Shown piece after piece: positions 1 through 7,233 of a stretch of DNA of 14,697 bases. The notes beneath the pieces were generated by a model that was given only the letters and a program-made list of their open reading frames with translations, was not told the origin of the DNA and did no database searches. The DNA is taken from positions 1 to 14,697 of the forward strand of contig JAISGZ010000020.1 of NCBI GenBank assembly GCA_031262845.1, written 5' to 3'. This stretch comes from Propionibacteriaceae bacterium (GTDB lineage Bacteria; Actinomycetota; Actinomycetes; Propionibacteriales; Propionibacteriaceae). Numbering within the stretch: the first letter of the stretch is position 1; every line of letters begins with the position of its first letter. A program made the translations under genes and the position numbers.

Positions 1-3000
1 CGTCGGACAGGCCACCGTGACGTCGGCAGCGGCCAGCTTGGGGTCGCTGACCGCGAGTCGCGACAACGTCATCTGACCGGTGTTCGTGACCGCGAAGCTG
101 TAATTGATCCGCTCGCCGACATCAGCCTTCTGATCGCTGTCGCTGTCGATCAACTCGGCCGTTTTAACCAGCGACACACCGGCTTGGGTATCGACCGGCA
201 GCGTGACTCGGCTGTCGGGTGAGGTCGAAGTCTGACCATTGGCGCAAACCCCATAGGCGTAGGCCGTGTTGGCGACCTCGCCGGCGTCCATATCGGCCTG
301 GGTCACGGGCGCCGTGGCCGTACAGACAAAGGATTGGCCCGGGGCCAAGGTCTGGTTGGGGCAGGTCACGGTCAGGCCGGCGGCCGCCAATTCGCGGTCG
401 ACGGCCGAAGCCTGGGTAAAGGTCACGGTGCCGGTATTGGCCACCGTGATGCTGTAGGCCACGGTTTCGCCGACATCGGCCAAGCCATCACCGTCGGCGT
501 CATTGAGCTGACCTCGTTTGACAGCCGAGATGGCGGGCGTCATATCGGTCGGCTGGCGGTCGGTCGCCGGCGGTGAGATGACCGCCGTGGCGGTCGGATC
601 GTAGGCCGAGGCGGTGGCGGTGTTGACGACCGTGCCGGTGTCCACGTCGGCTTGGGTGACGGTGTAGGTGGCCGTGCAGTTAACCGTCGCGCCGGGTGCG
701 ATCGCCCCGGCCGGGCAACTGACCGCACCCCCGGCGGCGCTCAACCGGCTGTCGTCGACGGCGGGGTTCGTCAACGACACCTGACCGGTGTTGGTCAGGG
801 CAAAGCTATAGGTCATGGTTTCCCCGACGTCGGCCAGTTGATCGGCGTCAGCGTCGTTGAGGACACCGGTTTTCGCCAGCGTCAGACCGCTGGCGGTGTC
901 GGTCGGGGTTGAAGTTTCCGAAGCCGGCGACACCGGTGGCGTCAGGTCGTTGGGCGGTGTGGCGGTGGCGGTGGCCGAGTTCGTGACGGCGCCGGCGTCG
1001 ACATCTACTTGGGTGACGGTGTAGGTGGCCGTGCAGGTGACGCTGGCGCCGGGCGCCACCGTCCCGGCCGGACAGGTCGGCGTAACTTGGGCAGCCGTCA
1101 GCTTGGGGTCGGTGATGACGGGATCGGTCAAGGTCACCGCCCCGGTGTTCGTCACCCGGAAGCTGTAATCGATGGTCTCCCCGGCATCAGCCAATTGGTC
1201 CTTGTCTTGGTCATTCAAGGCCGCTGATTTCACGACCGTGATGGCCGCAGTCTGGTTGACCGGCGTCACAACGGTGCTGTCATTGGTCACCACCGGTCGG
1301 TTCTTCGGGTCATAAGCCGTACCGGTCGCGGTATTCGTGACGGTCCCGGCGTCGATGTCGGCTTGGGTGACGACGTAGACGGCGGAACAGACGGCCACCG
1401 TGCCCACACCACCACCGGTAGCGGTTCCACCACAGGACGGTGTCACCCCGGCGGCCTGCAAGGCCGGATCGTTCAAGACGAAACCGTGCAAACTGACCTG
1501 GCCGGTGTTGGCAGCCTCGAACTGATACGTGATCGTTTCACCGGCGTCGGCCACGCCGTTACCGTTGGTATCCGCCAGGTCGGCAGTTTTTGTCAGTTCC
1601 TGACTAGCGTTTTGAGCAGCCGGCACGGAGGTCGTCTGGTTCCCCGAAGTCGTGCTCGTACCGTCCGCCGCCGTGGCGGTCGCGTAGGCCAAGTTGTTGA
1701 CCGAACCGGCGTCGACTTCGGCCTGCCGGACGACGTAGCCCCGACCGGCACAAGTCGTCGAGGCGCCGGGTTCGAGGGCCGTCGCGGCACAGCTGATGAT
1801 GATGTTCTGCTCCGTCAGGTGGGCGTCCGAAATCGCCACCTGGGACAGCGACACGGTGCCGCTGTTGGTGACGGTGAAGGCGTAATCGACGGTTTCGCCG
1901 ACATCGGCCAGGTCGTCGCCATCGCTGTCGTTGAGATGGGCGGTCTTGGTCAGGTTGAGCCCATGTTCGACGTTGACTTCGGTCACGGCCGTCCCGGTCG
2001 GTGAAGTCGGCGGTGTGACACCGACCGGTGGGGTGGCGTTGGCCGAAGCCGTATTGGTGATGACACCGGCGTTGAGGTCGGCTTGGGTCACGGTGTAGGT
2101 CGCCGTGCAGACGGTTTGGGCTTGTGGCGCCAGTGTCGTCTGAGGACAGGTGACGGGGGCGGCCTTGGGGTCGGTGACGGCGACGTTGACCAGGGTGACG
2201 GTGCCGGTGTTGGTCACGGTGATGGTGTAGTTGATGGTTTCGCCGACATCGGCCAGCTGGTTGTCGTTGCCGTCCTGGAGCGCCGAGACTTTTGTCAAGG
2301 CTAAGGCGGCCTGACGGTCGGTTGACACGATGGCTTGGTCAGTCGTCGTGTTGACCACGGTGTTAGCCGGTGTCAGGGCTGAGGCGTTGGCCTGGTTGAG
2401 GATCGAGCCGGTGTCGATGTCGTTCTGAGTCGGTGTGTAAGTCGCCGTACACTCCACCGACAGCTTCGGTCCCAGCGTCGTCGTCGGACAGCTGACCGCT
2501 GACACCCGGGAATCGTTGATCGTCAAACCGTGCAGCGTCTGGCTGCCGGTATTGGTGACGGTGAAGGTGTAGGTAATCGACTCGCCCATATCGGCCAAGT
2601 CGTCATCGTCGATATCGTCCAGGGTGGCTTCCTTGGCCAGTGTCAGGCCGGTCGTGGAATCGGTTGGCAAGGCCGTATCATCCGGCGTCGACACTGGTCT
2701 GGCCAGGCCGCTCGGTGGCGTCGCCGTGGCCGTGGCGCTATTCGTCACCGAACCGGCGTCGAGGTCGGCTTGGGTGACGGTATAGCTGGCCGTACAGGTA
2801 ACCGAGGCGCCAGGCGCCAGGGCCCCGCTGGGACAGGTCACGGCCGCGAGCTTGGCGTCGGTCACGGTCGGCGCCGTCACCGTGACATTGCCGCTATTGG
2901 TGATCACGAAGCTGTAGGTCACCGACTCACCGAGATCGGCCTTCTGATCGCTGTCGGTGTCGCTCAAGCTGGCCGTCTTGTCGATCGTCAGGGCGGCGGT

Positions 3001-3689
3001 GCGGCCGGTCGCTACGACTGCGGTCGCCGGGTCGGAGCTGACGGTCTTGCCATCAGCGCCAGTGGCTGAGGCAGTGGCGGTGTTCGTGATCTGAGCGCCG
3101 GTATCGAGATCGGCTTGGGTGACGGTGTAGGTGGCCGTACAGGTGGCCGAGTTCCTGGGGGCGATCGGGGCACTGGGACAGGTCACCGTACCGGCTTTGG
3201 GATCGGTCACGGTCGGCGCCGTTACCGTCGCCGTGCCGCTGTTCGTGATCACGAAGCTGTAGCTGATGGTTTCGCCGACTTGGGCGTTCGCCAGTCCGTT
3301 GGTTTCGTTGAGGAGGGCTTGTTTAGTCAGGGTGATGCCATTACGACGGTCGACGGGCGTGGTCGTGGTGGCGGCCGGTGAGGTCACGGTCGAACCGGCA
3401 CCGGTCCCCTGGGCGGTGGCCGTGTTGACGATCGACCCGGCGTCGATATCCGCTTGGGTGACGGCGTAGACGGCCGTACAGGTCATCGAGGCCGCGGCCG
3501 CCAACGTGGTCGCCGGACAAGTCACGGCGCCGACCTTGGGGTCGGTGATGCCCACGGTGGTCAAGTTGGCCGTCCCACTGTTGGTGATGACGAAGGAGTA
3601 ACTGATCGTTTCGCCGACATCGGCCAGACGATCGGTGTCCTCGTCATTGAGGGTGTTGGTTTTGGTCAGTCCGATACTGGGTGTGGCCG
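1..3689 (-). repeat. Eleven tandem DUF11/DUF7507-type protein repeats
   Basis: The conserved glycine codon of the (D/A)xGE motif falls, in coding order, at 3613, 3274, 2929, 2584, 2242, 1897, 1540, 1180, 823, 469 and 115. All are in the same frame. Spacings are 113, 115, 115, 114, 115, 119, 120, 119, 118 and 118 residues. The eleventh copy is cut by the window edge. Every complete copy has an Asp-rich segment such as LNDADGDGLADVGE that could bind calcium, and a pair of cysteines (for example VTCP and VTCTATYTVTQ) that could form an intra-repeat disulfide. Repeats 6-11 carry about four extra residues before the first cysteine (DPKLTAAQVTPTC against DPKVGAVTC). The copies have diverged in sequence but keep short near-identical DNA stretches over the TYTVTQAD segment. 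Confidence 0.9.
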
Positions 3690-5565
3690 TGATTGTGACG
3701 GGATAGTCCTCGACCTCACCGCCGGTTATCGTGTCGGTCGCCGAGGCGCCCGTGACCGTACCTGGCAGCACCCGGAAACGGGCGAAGGTAGCGCCGGCCT
3801 TGACCGTCGTCGGCACGGTCCAGCTCAAGGTTTGGGTACCGGTGGCCGTGAAGGAAACGGTCTTGCGTTCGTCGGTCCCGAAGCTGCCATCGCCGTTGAA
3901 GTCAATCCAACCCACCAGCGTGGCGGCCGCACCACTGGTGTTGGTCACACTGACGGGTAGGGAATAGGTCGTGTCGTGATCGGACAAGCTGATGGCCTGG
4001 CTGACGCCAGTTTCGTCGTCGGTCGTGTTGGCGTCATCACCACTGGCATCAGACGAGGTCAATCCGGCCGGTTCGGCGTCGACGGTGTTGCCCAACATGA
4101 TCGGAGCGGTGTACGTGCTCTTGTAATTGACCAGCAGATGGCGGGCCACGCCATAACTCGCCGGGGCATCCCCGAAGTCGTTGACCAAGACCTGCGGCAA
4201 GGCGTAATCCTCCACCTCACCGGCCAAAGTCACTCCGGTCGGTGCCAAAATGGTGCCACTCGGGGCGGTCCTCAGGCGCATGAATGACTGCAGTTGGGAT
4301 TTCGCATCATTCGGCACTGTCCAGGTCAGCGTCGTCGTCCCACTAGAGGGGCAAGCCACTTGAGCTGATTTCTCGGAGTCGTCAAAGACCCCGTTACCGT
4401 TGAAATCAATCCAGCCGGCGATCGTCCCGGCACCACTACAGGTCACGGGACCGGTCAGTTGTTGACCAGCCTGGGTGTCTTGCCGGGGCTGAATAACGGC
4501 TCCATCATCGCCACTGTCGGCCGAAGCGTCGGCGCTGTTCATCGGCGCCCCATCACTGGTCACCGTCGCGCCCAAGCGCATGGTCGGCTGGCCCAGCGTG
4601 GCCAAAGTCATATTGAAAACATCATTGTCGCCATTAACGAGATTGCCACCGTTGAACTCGCCTTGGTAGAGGGCGCCGGCCGTGCCATAGCTGGCGGGAG
4701 CGTCGGAATAGTCGACGCCCAACATGACCCCGATGGCCACGGCGCTGACATTGCCGGTGCCGGAATTGACGACGAATTTGCCGCGCTGAACGCCTTCCAT
4801 ATAGCCCAAAGCGATGGGACCGCCGTTGCCCGTACCCGGCTGACACTGTTCCGCCGAGGAATTGAGATCCAGCCGTTGATTCGTGGTATCGATGTGGGCA
4901 ATGGTTGACGTCGTGCAGTTGGGGGCCCGGAAACGTTCGATCATGTGCCAGCTGGCTAGTCCGATATCAGCCGTCTCCGGTTGAGCCGCAATTCGTTCCA
5001 CCTCGGCGGTCGTATGGTTATTCTGCTCGGCGTCAGCGATCACCAAACCTTTAATCGGCACATTCGCGCCGTCTAAATTCGCGGTACAGGTGACACTGAA
5101 AAACATCGAGCCCGGATTCCTCGGTCTGGTAGTTGTCGGTGTGCCATTAGAAATGCCGTAGACCAACTGATTACTCGTGCTGACCCCGCCGATGTTGTAC
5201 AAATCGTCCAAGGCGTCACCCCACCAAGTACCTGACTTGTACGACCAAATGTTGCCGGCGTTGTCATCAGCGCTGACAGCGGTGATCGTGCAGCGGGTCG
5301 TGAGCGTCGAAGCCCCGACAGCCTGGCTGGTTTGTGAAACTGAACCGACACCGAGTTGAACATCGGCTTGACCGGTTCCAACGCCGGGTGTGGCTTGGCC
5401 CCACGGCATCCAGTTGATCAGGCCTTTGTACAAACCTGAACCACCAGTGGCGTACTGGGCTTGAGCCGGCGGGGCCAAAACCCACGGTGTAACACCAACG
5501 GCGCCGGCGACAAGAGCGGTTACAGCGGTCAGCGCCACTAAGCGGCGGCCGGATTTCCGAGCCAT
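1..5565 (-). CDS. CshA-like giant surface adhesin with GEVED domains and DUF11/DUF7507 repeats (3' end outside window)
   Basis: The frame is open from an ATG at 5565 to base 1 (1855 codons); the C-terminus is not in the window. A GAGGA Shine-Dalgarno lies just upstream of the ATG. Residues 1-36 form a Sec signal peptide: basic start MARKSGRR, hydrophobic core, then AQA with likely cleavage before Q37. Residues about 37-280 (GLYKGLINWMPWG near the start) resemble the non-repetitive adhesive domain of CshA-type fibrillar proteins. Two GEVED domains follow, about 280-450 and 459-622. Each starts DAPASYG, has GWIDFNG in the middle and ends GEVEDY. From about residue 627 there are eleven tandem repeats of the B_ant/DUF11-DUF7507 type, with motifs like LADVGETISYSF and VTQADIDAGS. 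Proteins of this build are secreted, usually anchored to the wall by a C-terminal sortase signal, and form long adhesive stalks. The anchor and the ligand are inference; the cell wall sorting signal, if present, lies outside the window. Confidence 0.88.
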   Translation of the reverse strand, partial: MARKSGRRLVALTAVTALVAGAVGVTPWVLAPPAQAQYATGGSGLYKGLINWMPWGQATPGVGTGQADVQLGVGSVSQTSQAVGASTLTTRCTITAVSADDNAGNIWSYKSGTWWGDALDDLYNIGGVSTSNQLVYGISNGTPTTTRPRNPGSMFFSVTCTANLDGANVPIKGLVIADAEQNNHTTAEVERIAAQPETADIGLASWHMIERFRAPNCTTSTIAHIDTTNQRLDLNSSAEQCQPGTGNGGPIALGYMEGVQRGKFVVNSGTGNVSAVAIGVMLGVDYSDAPASYGTAGALYQGEFNGGNLVNGDNDVFNMTLATLGQPTMRLGATVTSDGAPMNSADASADSGDDGAVIQPRQDTQAGQQLTGPVTCSGAGTIAGWIDFNGNGVFDDSEKSAQVACPSSGTTTLTWTVPNDAKSQLQSFMRLRTAPSGTILAPTGVTLAGEVEDYALPQVLVNDFGDAPASYGVARHLLVNYKSTYTAPIMLGNTVDAEPAGLTSSDASGDDANTTDDETGVSQAISLSDHDTTYSLPVSVTNTSGAAATLVGWIDFNGDGSFGTDERKTVSFTATGTQTLSWTVPTTVKAGATFARFRVLPGTVTGASATDTITGGEVEDYPVTITATPSIGLTKTNTLNDEDTDRLADVGETISYSFVITNSGTANLTTVGITDPKVGAVTCPATTLAAAASMTCTAVYAVTQADIDAGSIVNTATAQGTGAGSTVTSPAATTTTPVDRRNGITLTKQALLNETNGLANAQVGETISYSFVITNSGTATVTAPTVTDPKAGTVTCPSAPIAPRNSATCTATYTVTQADLDTGAQITNTATASATGADGKTVSSDPATAVVATGRTAALTIDKTASLSDTDSDQKADLGESVTYSFVITNSGNVTVTAPTVTDAKLAAVTCPSGALAPGASVTCTASYTVTQADLDAGSVTNSATATATPPSGLARPVSTPDDTALPTDSTTGLTLAKEATLDDIDDDDLADMGESITYTFTVTNTGSQTLHGLTINDSRVSAVSCPTTTLGPKLSVECTATYTPTQNDIDTGSILNQANASALTPANTVVNTTTDQAIVSTDRQAALALTKVSALQDGNDNQLADVGETINYTITVTNTGTVTLVNVAVTDPKAAPVTCPQTTLAPQAQTVCTATYTVTQADLNAGVITNTASANATPPVGVTPPTSPTGTAVTEVNVEHGLNLTKTAHLNDSDGDDLADVGETVDYAFTVTNSGTVSLSQVAISDAHLTEQNIIISCAATALEPGASTTCAGRGYVVRQAEVDAGSVNNLAYATATAADGTSTTSGNQTTSVPAAQNASQELTKTADLADTNGNGVADAGETITYQFEAANTGQVSLHGFVLNDPALQAAGVTPSCGGTATGGGVGTVAVCSAVYVVTQADIDAGTVTNTATGTAYDPKNRPVVTNDSTVVTPVNQTAAITVVKSAALNDQDKDQLADAGETIDYSFRVTNTGAVTLTDPVITDPKLTAAQVTPTCPAGTVAPGASVTCTATYTVTQVDVDAGAVTNSATATATPPNDLTPPVSPASETSTPTDTASGLTLAKTGVLNDADADQLADVGETMTYSFALTNTGQVSLTNPAVDDSRLSAAGGAVSCPAGAIAPGATVNCTATYTVTQADVDTGTVVNTATASAYDPTATAVISPPATDRQPTDMTPAISAVKRGQLNDADGDGLADVGETVAYSITVANTGTVTFTQASAVDRELAAAGLTVTCPNQTLAPGQSFVCTATAPVTQADMDAGEVANTAYAYGVCANGQTSTSPDSRVTLPVDTQAGVSLVKTAELIDSDSDQKADVGERINYSFAVTNTGQMTLSRLAVSDPKLAAADVTVACPT

Positions 5566-5754
5566 GTTTTCCTCGTTCCGAGTTCCCCCGGTCCGGGCGT
5601 GGCCGTGGGAATCATCATCAGTGCGGCTAATGAAGGAATGATCCAGCGGTTCTCGATCATTACAATTCGGTTACAGCAAGACGCACATTACAGCGGCGCC
5701 TGGTGGCTTCTGTCCTCAGGGCTGGGACAGTGTTGTCCAATGGTTTTGACTTCA

Positions 5755-5789
5755 CTAATAAAACCGCTAGCCGTGATGAAAAACATCAC
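5755..5789 (-). promoter_or_regulatory. Dyad GTGATG-N5-CATCAC over a possible adhesin promoter
   Basis: A perfect inverted repeat of six bases per arm with an A5 spacer (plus-strand reading) lies at 5773-5789. On the minus strand a TATTAG hexamer (5755-5760) lies 17 bases downstream of the T-rich centre of the dyad, so the dyad would overlap the -35 region of a promoter reading toward the adhesin, about 190 bases from its ATG. The dyad is directly visible. Its role as a repressor or activator site and the promoter call are inference, and the -35 match to TTGACA is poor. Confidence 0.25.
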
Positions 5790-5811
5790 TTCTTGGGCAG
5801 ATCCGGTCAAA

Positions 5812-5845
5812 AATCTGACGGCGACAAGACGGTTTCCGTCAGATT
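5812..5845 (-). other. Ten-bp inverted repeat with a competing inner hairpin (attenuator-like)
   Basis: AATCTGACGG at 5812-5821 is exactly complementary to CCGTCAGATT at 5836-5845, with a 14-base loop. Read on the minus strand the right arm is followed by a run of T (CAGATTTTTGACC), as in an intrinsic terminator. The same DNA can also fold as GACGG-AAA-CCGTC inside the long stem, and the two folds exclude each other. No minus-strand gene lies upstream to be terminated, so if real this would be a leader element of the adhesin transcript. It could instead be a protein-binding site. Confidence 0.35.
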
Positions 5846-5871
5846 GTTAGATGTGACTTGTTAGATGTGAC
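5844..5871. repeat. Tandem duplication of a 14-bp unit
   Basis: TTGTTAGATGTGAC occurs twice with no gap, at 5844-5857 and 5858-5871, both copies identical. The first copy overlaps the right arm of the neighbouring inverted repeat by two bases. It could be a replication-slippage duplication or a two-site operator in the divergent intergenic region between the adhesin and the Fic gene. No further copy is seen in the window. The rest of 5566-6031 shows no gene I can support. Confidence 0.6.
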
Positions 5872-6019
5872 CCCACGGTGGCAGCACGAGCAGCAGCCAA
5901 GTGATGATGGGGAACAGACCGGTGGTCGAGCCGCCACCGCCTCGATGAGCATTCGGACAGACAGCAAGAACCCAGAATCGAGCGAACAATAGCTACGAAA
6001 TTTCCCGGTTTTCTCTTGC

Positions 6020-6025
6020 TAGTGT
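6020..6025 (+). promoter_or_regulatory. Possible -10 element for a leaderless Fic mRNA
   Basis: TAGTGT is placed so that transcription would begin at or within a base of the ATG at 6032. There is no convincing -35 hexamer and no Shine-Dalgarno. Low-confidence inference from spacing. Confidence 0.25.
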
Positions 6026-6050
6026 TCGTTCATGACCTACTGGACCACGC
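6023..6050 (+). repeat. Left copy of a 28-bp direct repeat flanking the Fic gene
   Basis: This copy spans the Fic start codon and its first six codons. It matches 7009-7036 at 27 of 28 bases (mismatch G6043 against A7029). The distance between copies is 986 bases, slightly longer than the gene itself. It may mark a duplication, an insertion or a recombination site. Confidence 0.75.
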
Positions 6051-6994
6051 GGGAGGCCGCCCAAGCTTGGGGCGTGTCCGAACGTCGCGTACAAAAGCTC
6101 CTATCCGAGGGTCGCGTCAGCGGCGCTGTTCGCCAAGGTCGTCGCTGGGCCATTCCGGCCGGTGCGGAGCGGCCAAGTGATCAACGTTCCTACCGCAATC
6201 TCGACATCGCACCACAGTTCCGTGAACGTTTCGCGGCAATTGATGCGCTGAAAGCCGAACTCACTCGTCGGCGGCCGCTCAGCTCTGACGAGTTAGAACG
6301 AATCCGCCGTGAATTCACTGTCGAATACACCTATGACTCCAACGCCATTGAGGGCAGCACGCTGACACTTCGGGAAACTGCGCTCATCCTCGACGGTTTA
6401 ACCATCGGCGAAAAACCACTGAAAGAGCACCTGGAGGCTATTGGCCACCGAGATGCCTATGAATTTGTTGAAACCCTGGCCGCCCGAGTTCCCCCTGAAC
6501 CCATCACCAGCCGCATCATCCGCGACATTCATTTTCTCGTTCTGGCTGACCGGCCGGACAGTCGCGGGGATTTTCGTCATGTCCCCGTACGAATTCTTGG
6601 CACCGCCCACCGACCGCCTGAGCCCATCCGCGTGCCCGAGTTGATCGATGAACTACTCGAGGGTTTGGCCTCCAGTCGACATCACCCGATCGAAAAGGCC
6701 GCCCAATTTCATCTCCGCTTCGAGTCCATCCACCCGTTCATCGACGGCAACGGCCCAACCGGCCGCCTTTTGCACAACCTCAAGTTGCTCCAATCCAGTT
6801 ATCTGCCCATCAATATCAAATACACCGACCGGCGCCGCTACTACGATTGTTTCCTCGCCTGGGACGAAACTCACGACCCGCAACCGATGATCGAACTTGT
6901 CAATGATTACGTCGAGCAACGGCTTCGCGAGTGGGTCAATCTGGGCTCTCTTGCCATCGTCAACAAACCAGTTTCTTCACCAGCCGCCGCTTAA
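6032..6994 (+). CDS. HTH-containing Fic domain protein, class II, with altered catalytic motif
   Basis: This is a 320-residue cytoplasmic protein of the Fic family, whose usual activity is transfer of AMP from ATP to Ser, Thr or Tyr of a target protein. Residues 1-45 look like an excisionase/MerR-type helix-turn-helix (TTREAAQAWGVSERRVQKLL). Residues 103-108 SNAIEG match the class II inhibitory helix (S/T)xxxE(G/N), so the protein would be self-inhibited through Glu107. The catalytic loop is HPFIDGNGPTGR at 234-245. It keeps the essential His234 and the final Arg245, but the Arg that normally follows GNG is Pro242 (codon CCA at 6755-6757). One base change from CGA would explain it. The start matches the HTH beginning and sits 6-7 bases after a TAGTGT hexamer (6020-6025), which suggests a leaderless mRNA; no Shine-Dalgarno is visible. 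The target is unknown, and activity may be lost or changed by Pro242. Confidence 0.88.
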   Translation: MTYWTTREAAQAWGVSERRVQKLLSEGRVSGAVRQGRRWAIPAGAERPSDQRSYRNLDIAPQFRERFAAIDALKAELTRRRPLSSDELERIRREFTVEYTYDSNAIEGSTLTLRETALILDGLTIGEKPLKEHLEAIGHRDAYEFVETLAARVPPEPITSRIIRDIHFLVLADRPDSRGDFRHVPVRILGTAHRPPEPIRVPELIDELLEGLASSRHHPIEKAAQFHLRFESIHPFIDGNGPTGRLLHNLKLLQSSYLPINIKYTDRRRYYDCFLAWDETHDPQPMIELVNDYVEQRLREWVNLGSLAIVNKPVSSPAAA

Positions 6995-7008
6995 GCCAGC
7001 AAGGGGCT

Positions 7009-7036
7009 TGTTCGTTCATGACCTACTGAACCACGC
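7009..7036 (+). repeat. Right copy of the 28-bp direct repeat (dead copy of the Fic gene start)
   Basis: The repeat begins 14 bases past the Fic stop codon. It again contains ATG ACC TAC, but the fourth codon TGG (Trp) is TGA here, so translation would stop after three residues. Beyond the repeat the reading Thr-Thr-Pro-Lys-Thr-Ala-Gln still faintly resembles TTREAAQ of the Fic N-terminus, which fits a decayed second copy of the gene start. A short ATG frame of 16 codons (7069-7119) lies further on; it has a poor ribosome site and I do not call it a gene. Confidence 0.7.
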
Positions 7037-7093
7037 CAAAAACCGCGCAGAGACCGACGGGGACCACGATGACGTTGAAAGAATTCGTCGATT

Positions 7094-7122
7094 TTTTTAC
7101 ACGTTACGACGACGTGTAAAAA
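7094..7122. terminator. Perfect 11-bp inverted repeat with T5/A5 arms, likely bidirectional terminator
   Basis: TTTTTACACGT (7094-7104) and ACGTGTAAAAA (7112-7122) are exact complements around a seven-base loop TACGACG. Another T5 run follows at 7124-7128. It lies between the Fic gene (plus) and the convergent DUF421 gene (minus), the right place for a terminator serving both directions. The stem core has only six non-A/T-arm base pairs, so it may be a weak terminator or a protein site. Confidence 0.55.
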
Positions 7123-7215
7123 CTTTTTCATCGACACGCTGCAGTCACTATTTCTGATAACACCGTAGTCAGAGCAGTATTTTGGTCACGCTAAAGCTAC
7201 TCAACAGCGACTCTA

Positions 7216-7232
7216 CGGGCTCGGAGAGCCCG
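7216..7232 (-). terminator. GC-rich hairpin after the DUF421 gene
   Basis: CGGGCTC (7216-7222) pairs perfectly with GAGCCCG (7226-7232) around a three-base loop. It starts one base after the TAG stop of the minus-strand gene. There is no T-run after it, as is common for terminators proposed in high-GC Gram-positive bacteria. Confidence 0.55.
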
Positions 7233-7233
7233 G

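Noticed and set aside
1..3689. Regular spacing of near-identical short DNA stretches, at first glance like a CRISPR or satellite array
   Set aside because: The period is 340-360 bases, in frame, and the units translate into a known protein repeat.
219..4287. Many plus-strand open frames of 60-213 residues, Gly/Arg-rich
   Set aside because: They are antisense to the adhesin repeats and recur with the repeat period; the minus frame has a signal peptide, recognisable domains and an unbroken reading frame.
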